A stretch of 6,166 bases of DNA from CAKSFT01 sp045603125 (GCA_045603125.1 JAZULN010000005.1:1-6166); one strand, 5' to 3'; counted from the stretch's first letter, positions 1-5,505 are shown. Notes: generated by a model not told the origin, from the sequence alone. Translations and numbers: made by a program.

Positions 1-7
1 ACTTGAT

Positions 8-66
8 TCCTCCTTTGAATAATTTCGGCGGTTGGCTAGACCTGCCTCAATTATATCAAAGGAGGA
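8..66. repeat. 11-bp perfect inverted repeat covering a ribosome binding site
   Basis: TCCTCCTTTGA at 8-18 and TCAAAGGAGGA at 56-66 are perfect reverse complements separated by 37 bases. In a leftward transcript the 8-18 arm contains the Shine-Dalgarno sequence and the 56-66 arm is its exact complement. The leftward -10 box (50-55) lies directly inside the outer arm, so RNA made from that promoter lacks the anti-Shine-Dalgarno arm. RNA entering from further upstream carries both arms and could fold shut. The plus-strand copy of AAAGGAGG (58-65) has no start codon at working distance. Confidence 0.6.
9..16 (-). promoter_or_regulatory. Ribosome binding site of a leftward gene starting just outside the window
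   Basis: Read on the minus strand, positions 16 to 9 spell AAAGGAGG, a full-strength Shine-Dalgarno sequence. Eight more bases (AATCAAGT) follow before the window ends, and none of them forms a complete start codon. A start codon at or just past the left edge would sit at normal spacing. The gene itself is not visible, so its product cannot be read. The same bases form one arm of an inverted repeat with 56-66. Confidence 0.6.
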
Positions 67-78
67 TATTTTTTTCCA
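50..78 (-). promoter_or_regulatory. Leftward promoter with extended -10 box
   Basis: On the minus strand a perfect TATAAT lies at 55-50. It is preceded by TGA (58-56), giving the extended -10 form TGnTATAAT. Seventeen bases upstream, at 78-73, is TGGAAA, a 4-of-6 match to the -35 consensus. Transcription would begin near position 43, giving a leader of about 40 bases that ends in the AAAGGAGG ribosome binding site at 16-9. This is the best promoter candidate in the left intergenic region, and it serves the gene beyond the left edge, not the cupin gene to the right. Confidence 0.55.
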
Positions 79-101
79 CGCATAGCTAAAGCTTTTTTAT
101 C

Positions 102-120
102 CCACCAGCATTGCTGGTGG
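102..120. repeat. Perfect 9-bp hairpin
   Basis: CCACCAGCA (102-110) and TGCTGGTGG (112-120) are exact reverse complements around a single base, so in RNA or single-stranded DNA this is an 8-bp stem with a three-base loop. No T-run follows it on either strand, so it is a poor intrinsic terminator. Together with the leftward promoter and fold-back leader it could be an end hairpin of an IS200/IS605-like element, but no transposase is in the window to confirm that. Confidence 0.5.
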
Positions 121-134
121 TTGTCATTACGCAA

Positions 135-175
135 AACAAAAGTCGAAGTACTATCAAGTGTATTCGGCTTTTGTT
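135..175. terminator. 13-bp hairpin, possible bidirectional terminator or element-end structure
   Basis: AACAAAAGTCGAA (135-147) pairs with TTCGGCTTTTGTT (163-175) over 13 positions, twelve Watson-Crick and one G-T wobble, around a 15-base loop. The A-rich arm and T-rich arm give U-rich tracts in transcripts of either strand. The tract is stronger on the minus strand, where CTTTTGTTTT ends the structure, than on the plus strand. The loop is longer than in most intrinsic terminators. A role as an end structure of a mobile element is an alternative. Confidence 0.35.
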
Positions 176-210
176 GTATTCATATTTTAACCAAGAAAGA
201 ATGTGACGAA

Positions 211-555
211 ATGAATTCTCGGAAAAATAAGCCTTTTGTCCATTGGGCAGAATGTGAATTTTTAGATTTAGGAAATGGTGTTAAAAGAAAAATTTTAGCA
301 TATGGTGATTTAATTATGCAGGTTGAAGTGCATTTTGAAAAAGGGGCAGTGGGAGCAATCCATTCTCATCCCCACACCCAAACCACCTATGTTATTTCAG
401 GGGAATTTGAATTTACAATCGGGGATGAAACAAAAGTTGTAAAAGCAGGGGATACTATGTTTGATGCACCAAATGTTTTGCATGGTTGCAGGTGTTTGAA
501 AAAAGGTGTGCTCCTAGATACTTTTACGCCTCTGAGAGAAGATTTTTTAGAATAA
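211..555 (+). CDS. KdgF-like single-domain cupin protein
   Basis: This is a 114-residue cupin starting at ATG 211. An upstream in-frame TTG at 121 would add 30 residues encoded across the hairpin region, without family character, so the shorter start is preferred. A weak purine-rich AGAAAGA lies about ten bases ahead of it. The cupin metal motif is visible as H51-S-H53, with Q57 in the place of the usual Glu and H91 as the last ligand. The C-terminal TPLREDFL and overall length resemble KdgF, which linearises 4,5-unsaturated monouronates from pectin or alginate breakdown (family knowledge). That activity is an inference, because many small cupins share this scaffold and no uronate lyase or kdg gene is in the window. 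The protein is probably cytoplasmic, with no signal peptide. Eighteen bases separate it from the mannose-6-phosphate isomerase gene, so the two are probably co-transcribed. Confidence 0.85.
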   Translation: MNSRKNKPFVHWAECEFLDLGNGVKRKILAYGDLIMQVEVHFEKGAVGAIHSHPHTQTTYVISGEFEFTIGDETKVVKAGDTMFDAPNVLHGCRCLKKGVLLDTFTPLREDFLE

Positions 556-573
556 GTGAAAGGGAGAATTAAT

Positions 574-1527
574 ATGGCAGATGTTTTAAAGCCTCTAAAA
601 CTAAAACCAGCCTATAAAGACTATATATGGGGCGGGGAAAAGCTTCGGAAAATTTATGGGAAATGCACCGACTTAACCCCACTTGCCGAAAGCTGGGAGC
701 TTAGTTGTCATAAAGACGGACTGAGTGAAATCGTGGGTGAGAATGGAAAGACGCTTGAAGAGTACATAGAAGAAAATCCGAATTGTCTTGGAACCTTGTG
801 CGAAGGAGGAGAGCTTCCAATTCTTATAAAGCTAATTGATGCCCGGGAAAATTTAAGTGTACAGGTTCATCCAAACGACTCTCAGGCACGAGAATGGGAA
901 AACCAGAACGGGAAAACAGAAATGTGGTATGTCGTAGAGGCAGACGAGGGTGCTAAAATGACCTGTGGGGTCAAGAAAGATATAACTAAGGAAGAACTCA
1001 AAAACGCCATTGAGGACAATACAGTTGAAAATCTTTTAAATACTGTACCCTCTAAAAAAGGTGATGTGTTTTTCGTTGAGGCGGGGACAATTCATGCCAT
1101 AGGTAAGGGTAATGTCATTGCAGAAATTCAGCAAAACAGTAACGTTACATACCGCCTTTATGATTATGGCAGAGTTGGAAAAGACGGAAACCCGAGAGAA
1201 CTTCATATTGAAAAAGGGGTTATGGCATCAAACTGTCAAAAAACAGAGCCGAGAGAAATTAAATCCTGCCCCGACGGGACAAGGGTTTTAGGTAGTTGCA
1301 AATACTTTGAGGTAAAAGAAGTAAAACTATCGGGCGAAAAGTCCTTTTTTGCAGACGAAAAAAGCTATCATGCACTTATTGTTTGCGAAGGACAGGCAGA
1401 ACTGAAAACTAAAAATTGCTCAGTTACTATAAATTTGGGTGAAACCGTATTTATTCCGGCGAATTTAGGAGAATATAGCCTTATTGGTGAGGCGACAATT
1501 CTTTTAACAACAAATCAACCCGAATAA
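574..1527 (+). CDS. manA: Mannose-6-phosphate isomerase, class I
   Basis: This 317-residue protein matches the length of Bacillus-type class I phosphomannose isomerases, zinc enzymes that interconvert mannose 6-phosphate and fructose 6-phosphate in the cytoplasm. The N-terminal PAYKDYIWGG block is typical. Zinc ligands are visible as Q97 and H99 in SVQVHPND, E116 in KTEMWYVV and H174 in AGTIHAIGKG. R194 in NVTYRLYDYGR is the expected active-site arginine. A second cupin-like half fills the C-terminus. The start is ATG 574 because AAAGGGAG at 559-566 stands seven bases ahead. A GTG at 556 would precede this ribosome binding site and is unlikely. The gene follows the KdgF-like cupin closely and ends eight bases before the next coding frame. 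This suggests a sugar-entry role, feeding mannose into glycolysis or supplying mannose phosphate for polysaccharides. Confidence 0.95.
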   Translation: MADVLKPLKLKPAYKDYIWGGEKLRKIYGKCTDLTPLAESWELSCHKDGLSEIVGENGKTLEEYIEENPNCLGTLCEGGELPILIKLIDARENLSVQVHPNDSQAREWENQNGKTEMWYVVEADEGAKMTCGVKKDITKEELKNAIEDNTVENLLNTVPSKKGDVFFVEAGTIHAIGKGNVIAEIQQNSNVTYRLYDYGRVGKDGNPRELHIEKGVMASNCQKTEPREIKSCPDGTRVLGSCKYFEVKEVKLSGEKSFFADEKSYHALIVCEGQAELKTKNCSVTINLGETVFIPANLGEYSLIGEATILLTTNQPE

Positions 1528-1535
1528 ATCCTGAG

Positions 1536-2219
1536 GTGATTATCATAAAAGAAATAATTAGAAAAAAACTTATCTCGATGGCAGAAGATGAGTATCGCGA
1601 GTTTTCTTCAAAGCTTATGCCAACCGTTAAAAAGGAGAAGATATTGGGGATAAGAATCCCCATTCTTCGCGCATTTGCAAAAGACTTAAAAGACTATGAG
1701 GACTTTTTAAAAGATCTTCCCCATAAATATTTTGAAGAGGATAATCTTCATGCATTTTTAATAGAAAGAGAAGTAGATTTTGAACGTTCTATCGAAAAAC
1801 TCGATCGGTTTTTACCATATATCGACAACTGGGCAACCTGTGATAGCTTAAAGCCTAAGGTTTTAAAAAAAGAACCTAAAAAGCTTTTGGGTCATATAAA
1901 TAGATGGCTAAAGTCCCAAGATACCTATACTGTGAGGTACGGGATTAACCTTTTAATGAGCTTTTATCTTGACGAAAATTTTAATGAAAAATATCTTGGT
2001 TATGTTTCCGATATTAAAAGTTCTGAATATTATATAAACATGATGCGGGCATGGTATTTTGCCACCGCACTCTATAAACAATATGATCATACGTTGCCGT
2101 ACATTGAAAATAATGTGCTGGATGTCTGGACTCATAATAAAACCATACAAAAAGCGGTTGAAAGCTTAAGGATTACCAATGATAAAAAGGAATACTTAAA
2201 GACCTTAAAAAGGATTTAA
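1536..2219 (+). CDS. DNA alkylation repair protein, AlkD-like HEAT-repeat family
   Basis: This is an all-helical protein of about 227 residues of the DNA alkylation repair (AlkD-like) family. These are glycosylases that remove cationic alkylated purines such as N3- and N7-alkyl adducts without flipping the base. The opening EEYREF-like segment, KLMPT and GIRIPILR blocks are typical of the family. W99-A-T-C-D103 aligns by spacing with the W109/D113 pair of Bacillus cereus AlkD. R134 and W173 fall where R148 and W187 are expected, so the protein looks catalytically competent. The start is uncertain. GTG 1536 lies inside the only Shine-Dalgarno-like sequence (GAGGTGA, 1533-1539), which would correctly position ATC 1542 or ATA 1545 instead. 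The first ATG (1578) lacks a ribosome binding site and would remove conserved N-terminal residues. Only eight bases follow the manA stop, so translational coupling is likely. Confidence 0.88.
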   Translation: MIIIKEIIRKKLISMAEDEYREFSSKLMPTVKKEKILGIRIPILRAFAKDLKDYEDFLKDLPHKYFEEDNLHAFLIEREVDFERSIEKLDRFLPYIDNWATCDSLKPKVLKKEPKKLLGHINRWLKSQDTYTVRYGINLLMSFYLDENFNEKYLGYVSDIKSSEYYINMMRAWYFATALYKQYDHTLPYIENNVLDVWTHNKTIQKAVESLRITNDKKEYLKTLKRI

Positions 2220-2240
2220 AACACTTGGGAGGAAATCCAT

Positions 2241-2891
2241 ATGACCAATGTTACATTTAAAAAGAAAGATGATTATTTAATTCCGTCGGAGGTTTTGGTG
2301 GGCGATGCGGTTACTCCTGTCTGGCTTCAGCAGAGATGGAGCGAGGGTGAATTTACAGAGTATGTTATAAGAAATGGTTGTGGCCATTGTTGTACGGCTA
2401 TGGTTTTAAACTTAAAAGGCATAAAAATCAACCCTCACGAGGAATTTGAATTGTGCCGAAAACTTTGGGGCGAGCCCAACACCGATGAAGGACAGGATAA
2501 TTTTATGTCTGTTGCGGGAATTGTAAAGATTCTTGCCCACTTCGGGATTAAAGCTGCGTATTTTGGCGTTTCGGACAGAAACGAGGCTCGAGATCATATT
2601 GTTGAATCGATAAATCAGGGTAAATTTGTAATATTTACATCAATGCCGTCAGAGGAATACCCAAATAATATGTTCTCAACCGGTGCTCACTATGTGTTAT
2701 GTGTGGGCTATACTGAGGACGGGAAAATCCTTATTGCCAACAGCAGCGAAAAGACTACCGATTTGGGGGTTCATCTGGTAGATAAAGAGGTAATAAAAGA
2801 ATCGATTTACACACCGACAGACCCTCGGGATTTTACATGGGGAGTGTTACCACAAGTTCCGCAGTCTGCAGGCTATGTGGTGGTAGAGTGA
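2241..2891 (+). CDS. C39-like cysteine peptidase domain protein, no secretion signal
   Basis: This 216-residue protein looks like the C39-like papain-fold family (Peptidase_C39_2). The putative nucleophile is C47 in NGCGHCCTAMVLNLKG, which matches the GCGxxxxAMVL helix start. The catalytic His is H150 in TGAHYVLCVGY, and N167 in ILIANSS fits the third position. C50 and C51 just after the nucleophile are unusual neighbours and could bind metal or be redox-active (inference). There is no signal peptide, membrane segment, lipobox, ABC transporter domain or linked bacteriocin gene, so it is probably cytoplasmic and not a typical leader-peptide processor. A role as a cytosolic peptidase, deamidase or transferase is open. 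The start is secured by GGGAGGA (2227-2233), seven bases before ATG. The gene begins 21 bases after the alkylation repair gene. Confidence 0.8.
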   Translation: MTNVTFKKKDDYLIPSEVLVGDAVTPVWLQQRWSEGEFTEYVIRNGCGHCCTAMVLNLKGIKINPHEEFELCRKLWGEPNTDEGQDNFMSVAGIVKILAHFGIKAAYFGVSDRNEARDHIVESINQGKFVIFTSMPSEEYPNNMFSTGAHYVLCVGYTEDGKILIANSSEKTTDLGVHLVDKEVIKESIYTPTDPRDFTWGVLPQVPQSAGYVVVE

Positions 2892-2918
2892 TTTGAATTT
2901 TAAATAAGGAGGGGAACT

Positions 2919-3470
2919 ATGAAAAAAGTTATAACAATTTCGATTCTTGCTATTTGTGCATTGATTTCAAGTTGTGGTGATAAAAATACCGATATAGCAG
3001 GCGGTGATGACAAAATTTCTAAAATGACAGCAGATATAGAAGCAGTTCGGATGGTTAATATCGATGGGTATCTATACTATGAAACCGATAATGATAGCGA
3101 GCTTCAGGCACGATGCGGGGTTATGGATGGAAGTTTTACCAAAACCGTGGGAGAATTAGAGATACCCAAAAATCATGGAGAGGCAAATTTTTCAAATGTT
3201 CAGGGTTATCAGATAGGAATGACTGAAAATACAATAGAAATCCCCATAGATGACTGGGAAGTGTTCAAGAAAGTTGATACAAAAAGCGATGTATTAAAAT
3301 ATAAGTATTGTTATTTGGTAGAAGGGACACTCCCAAATGCAAAAGATGACAGTGAGTTTTTGGTTTTAGCCGACAGTTTGGATATTACCTTTGAAGATGC
3401 GGCATATAAGATGTTTGGGTCAAATTCGGAAAAGATGAAGGACATATACGTATTGCCGATTGTTGATTAA
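2919..3470 (+). CDS. Small lipoprotein of unknown function
   Basis: This 183-residue protein has a lipoprotein signal peptide: M-K-K, a hydrophobic stretch to residue 16, then lipobox I-S-S-C with the lipidated cysteine at C19. The mature part should sit on the outer face of the cell membrane. After an acidic linker (about 20-40) comes a compact domain with blocks IDGYLYYET (48-56), RCGVMDG (65-71), NF...GYQIG (90-100), IEIPIDDWEVF (106-116) and YCYLVEG (130-136). C66 and C131 could form a disulfide after export. These blocks look like a conserved domain, but I cannot name it and do not assign a function. The start has an excellent ribosome binding site, AAGGAGGGG at 2906-2914. The gene follows the C39-like gene by 27 bases. 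Confidence 0.85.
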   Translation: MKKVITISILAICALISSCGDKNTDIAGGDDKISKMTADIEAVRMVNIDGYLYYETDNDSELQARCGVMDGSFTKTVGELEIPKNHGEANFSNVQGYQIGMTENTIEIPIDDWEVFKKVDTKSDVLKYKYCYLVEGTLPNAKDDSEFLVLADSLDITFEDAAYKMFGSNSEKMKDIYVLPIVD

Positions 3471-3519
3471 TGCAAAAAATACTGATTTAGTGATGTGAAT
3501 TTTAAAGGGAGTATTTTTC

Positions 3520-4173
3520 ATGAGTGAAATAATGAAAGTGCTGGAAATTATAGGTACTATTGCCTTTTCGGTGTCGGGTGCACTGGTTTCAATTGGGGCA
3601 GACCTTGATATTTTCGGTGTGGTTTTTGTAGGCTCAATAACCGCTTTTGGCGGAGGTATTATAAGGGACTTGATTTTAGGAATAACCCCGCCATCAATTT
3701 TTAATAATTTTCCGATGTTTTTGCTGGCACTTGTAACTTCGGTTATTGTATTTATAGTTGCATACATAAATCGGAAAAAGTTTAATACGTTAAGGACAAA
3801 AACAGAGCATGTAAATAATCTATTTGATGCACTGGGTCTTGCGGTATTTACAGTAATTGGTGCAGAAACGGGATTTATAAACGGATTTTCCAATAACGAA
3901 TTTATAATAATTGTAATCGGAATGATTACCGGTATTGGCGGCGGGATTTTTCGAGATATTCTAACCGATACAACGCCCTATGTTTTTAAAAAACATGTCT
4001 ATGCCGTAGCATCGCTTTTGGGTGCGGTTCTATATACAATTTTAAGAAAATATAGCGATAATATTTCCCTGATTTCGGTTTTATCCATGATTCTGGTATT
4101 TTTAATCCGGGTGCTTGCAACAGTGTTTCATTGGAGCTTACCGAAGGTTCGCATTGATGATAAGAAAGACTAA
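3520..4173 (+). CDS. Trimeric intracellular cation (TRIC/UPF0126) channel family membrane protein
   Basis: This 217-residue hydrophobic protein is built from two homologous halves, each with the TRIC/UPF0126 signature: FGGGIIRD at 43-50 and IGGGIFRD at 139-146. Bacterial members of about 205 residues form trimeric, potassium-permeable channels in the cell membrane with seven transmembrane helices (family knowledge). Hydrophobic segments are visible near residues 6-28, 31-47, 62-84, 101-118, 127-143, 155-176 and 181-204, fitting that topology. The loop between the halves (85-98) is basic and polar. The start is ATG 3520, nine bases after AAAGGGA (3504-3510). An alternative ATG at 3532 lacks such a site. 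The 49-base gap before it is the longest in the run, but I see no convincing promoter there. Its physiological role in bacteria is poorly defined, and nothing nearby specifies a cargo. Confidence 0.9.
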   Translation: MSEIMKVLEIIGTIAFSVSGALVSIGADLDIFGVVFVGSITAFGGGIIRDLILGITPPSIFNNFPMFLLALVTSVIVFIVAYINRKKFNTLRTKTEHVNNLFDALGLAVFTVIGAETGFINGFSNNEFIIIVIGMITGIGGGIFRDILTDTTPYVFKKHVYAVASLLGAVLYTILRKYSDNISLISVLSMILVFLIRVLATVFHWSLPKVRIDDKKD

Positions 4174-4188
4174 AAGGAGTGGGTTTAT

Positions 4189-5193
4189 ATGAGAGATATA
4201 ACTGAGTTGATTAAAATTATTAAGAAAACGGTAGATAGTCACCAACTTGAAAATGAAGGGGAATATAAAAGATTTTTGTGGCAAAATGAAGAAAACAACA
4301 GGAAAATGGGACTAAACGAATATGGATGTGCCGATGCTGCCAATATTTTATATACCATAAACGAGTTCCCGAAAGACCATAAGGTGCGTGAAGGGTTTGT
4401 AAAGACTCTTCAGTCGATGCAAAATCCTGAGACGGGACTTTTTGAAGAAAATACTCACCACTTTATCCATACAACTGCCCACTGTACGGCAGCCCTTGAA
4501 CTTTTTGATGCGTTGCCCCTTTATAAATTTAGGGGATTTGAAAAACTAAAGTCACCCAAAACGTTAGAGGAGTTTTTAGAAAACCTTAACTGGGCAGAGC
4601 ATCCATGGCCGGAATCGCATAAGGGTGCTGGGATATATGCTGCAATGAAGCTAAATAACGAAACCGATAAAGAATGGGAAGACACATACTTTAAGTGGTT
4701 ATGGGATAATGCTGACCCTGAATTTGGATTTTGGAAAAAGGGAGTTATCGGAAACACTTCTGCTAAAATGTATACATATATGGGGTCGGGTTTTCATTAT
4801 ATGTTTAATATTGAATATGCAAAAATGCCGATAAGATACCCTGAAAAAATTATTGATACTTGTATAGATATATTTAATAATGAAGATATCAAAAACGGCG
4901 ACGGCACATATAATATAGGTTTTCTTGAAATAGACTTAATATATTGTATAAACCGGTCCTTAAGACAAAGCGGTTATAGACGGGATGACTGTATCGGAGT
5001 TATGAGAAAATTCGCGAAGGAGTTTATTGATTGGTTATATTCACTGGAACATGAAACTCATGACGGATTTAATGATCTTCATATGCTTTTTGGAACGACC
5101 TGCGTGTTGGCAGAGTTACAAACAGCACTTCCCGGTGAAATAATTACCGATAAACCGCTGCGACTTGTACTTGATAGGCGTCCATTTATTTAA
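4189..5193 (+). CDS. Uncharacterised protein, probable alpha/alpha toroid fold
   Basis: This 334-residue cytoplasmic-looking protein has no signal peptide or membrane segment. I cannot assign a function. It shows repeated helical-hairpin features like those of alpha/alpha toroid proteins (prenyltransferase/squalene-cyclase or glycosidase-type barrels). One is QNPETGLF (78-85) followed by HHFIHTTAHCTAALEL (90-105), and another is DPEFGFW (176-182) followed by YTYMGSGFHY (195-204). A third is HDGFNDLHMLFGTTCVLAEL near the C-terminus. A cluster of aromatic and histidine residues (W135, H138, W140, H144) could line a central pocket. The classical terpene-cyclase DxDD motif is not seen, so a cyclase role is not supported. 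The start is ATG 4189, nine bases after AAAAGGAG (4172-4179), which overlaps the stop of the TRIC gene. It closes the run; no clear terminator hairpin follows it. Confidence 0.8.
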   Translation: MRDITELIKIIKKTVDSHQLENEGEYKRFLWQNEENNRKMGLNEYGCADAANILYTINEFPKDHKVREGFVKTLQSMQNPETGLFEENTHHFIHTTAHCTAALELFDALPLYKFRGFEKLKSPKTLEEFLENLNWAEHPWPESHKGAGIYAAMKLNNETDKEWEDTYFKWLWDNADPEFGFWKKGVIGNTSAKMYTYMGSGFHYMFNIEYAKMPIRYPEKIIDTCIDIFNNEDIKNGDGTYNIGFLEIDLIYCINRSLRQSGYRRDDCIGVMRKFAKEFIDWLYSLEHETHDGFNDLHMLFGTTCVLAELQTALPGEIITDKPLRLVLDRRPFI

Positions 5194-5230
5194 AAAATGT
5201 CAAAAATCGACTAAAAAGTTAAAAAAGGTA

Positions 5231-5258
5231 TTGACAAAACTCAAAATTTTAGTATAAT
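5231..5258 (+). promoter_or_regulatory. Near-consensus vegetative promoter for the riboswitch-symporter unit
   Basis: A perfect -35 box TTGACA (5231-5236) and a perfect -10 box TATAAT (5253-5258) are separated by 16 bases, one short of the ideal 17. Transcription should start around 5264-5266, giving a leader of about 240 bases ahead of the symporter ATG. It is by far the strongest rightward promoter in the window, and it separates the symporter unit from the gene run that ends at 5193. Confidence 0.9.
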
Positions 5259-5299
5259 AGGTATGTATCTCTGTGAAGCCACCGGAATTTTTAAGACCG

Positions 5300-5392
5300 G
5301 CGGTGAAGAGGTCTCCGGAGAATCTCAAGTTTTTGAGTGCCGAAGGTGCAAGGCTAAGTTTTAGCCGAATCTCTCAGGCAAAAGGACGGATG
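5300..5392 (+). promoter_or_regulatory. Glycine riboswitch, single aptamer
   Basis: The conserved glycine-aptamer core is visible: GGAGA (5317-5321), GCCGAAGGTGCAA (5339-5351) and CTCTCAGGCAAAAGGAC (5371-5387). Stems fit the known fold. GAGA 5318-5321 pairs with TCTC 5370-5373, CTCAA 5324-5328 pairs with TTGAG 5333-5337, and GGCTAA 5352-5357 pairs with TTAGCC 5361-5366. Only one complete aptamer is present. It is flanked by hairpins at 5278-5304 (with one A-C mismatch) and 5393-5415, either of which could be the ghost aptamer that accompanies singlet glycine riboswitches. It lies between a strong promoter and an intrinsic terminator ahead of an AGCS symporter gene. The whole 5194-5505 gap is accounted for by this regulatory leader. 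Confidence 0.92.
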
Positions 5393-5423
5393 GTAATACT
5401 AAAATATAGTTTTACTTTTGTCA

Positions 5424-5457
5424 TTTCCGGAGCCACTGAAAAATCAGTGGCTTTTTC
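5424..5457 (+). terminator. Intrinsic terminator, expression platform of the glycine riboswitch
   Basis: AGCCACTGA (5431-5439) pairs perfectly with TCAGTGGCT (5444-5452) around an AAAA loop, and the T-tract TTTTT (5452-5456) follows at once. This is a textbook intrinsic terminator placed about 50 bases before the symporter start. Its base overlaps TTTCCGGAG (5424-5432). That segment can instead pair with CTCCGGAGA (5313-5321) of the aptamer's 5' strand, offering an antiterminator. When glycine holds the aptamer folded, the terminator would be free to form. Confidence 0.9.
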
Positions 5458-5505
5458 TAATGCCAAAAAGGCAAAAAATCAAATTATCTTTTGGGAGGAA
5501 GAAAG

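Noticed and set aside
58..65. AAAGGAGG on the plus strand as a ribosome binding site
   Set aside because: No ATG, GTG or TTG follows within working distance. The match is explained as the complement arm of the inverted repeat.
121..126. TTGTCA as a -35 box for the cupin gene
   Set aside because: No acceptable -10 sequence lies 16-18 bases downstream.
121..210. TTG start at 121 extending the cupin by 30 residues
   Set aside because: The extension is encoded across the 135-175 hairpin, has no family-like sequence and no ribosome binding site, while the frame from ATG 211 gives the usual length for this cupin type.
3420..3893. 157-residue minus-strand open frame
   Set aside because: It lies opposite the well-supported lipoprotein and TRIC genes, has low-complexity composition and no convincing ribosome binding site.
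5461..5473. TGCC/GGCA small hairpin before the symporter start
   Set aside because: A four-base stem with a five-base loop is too weak to support a regulatory claim.
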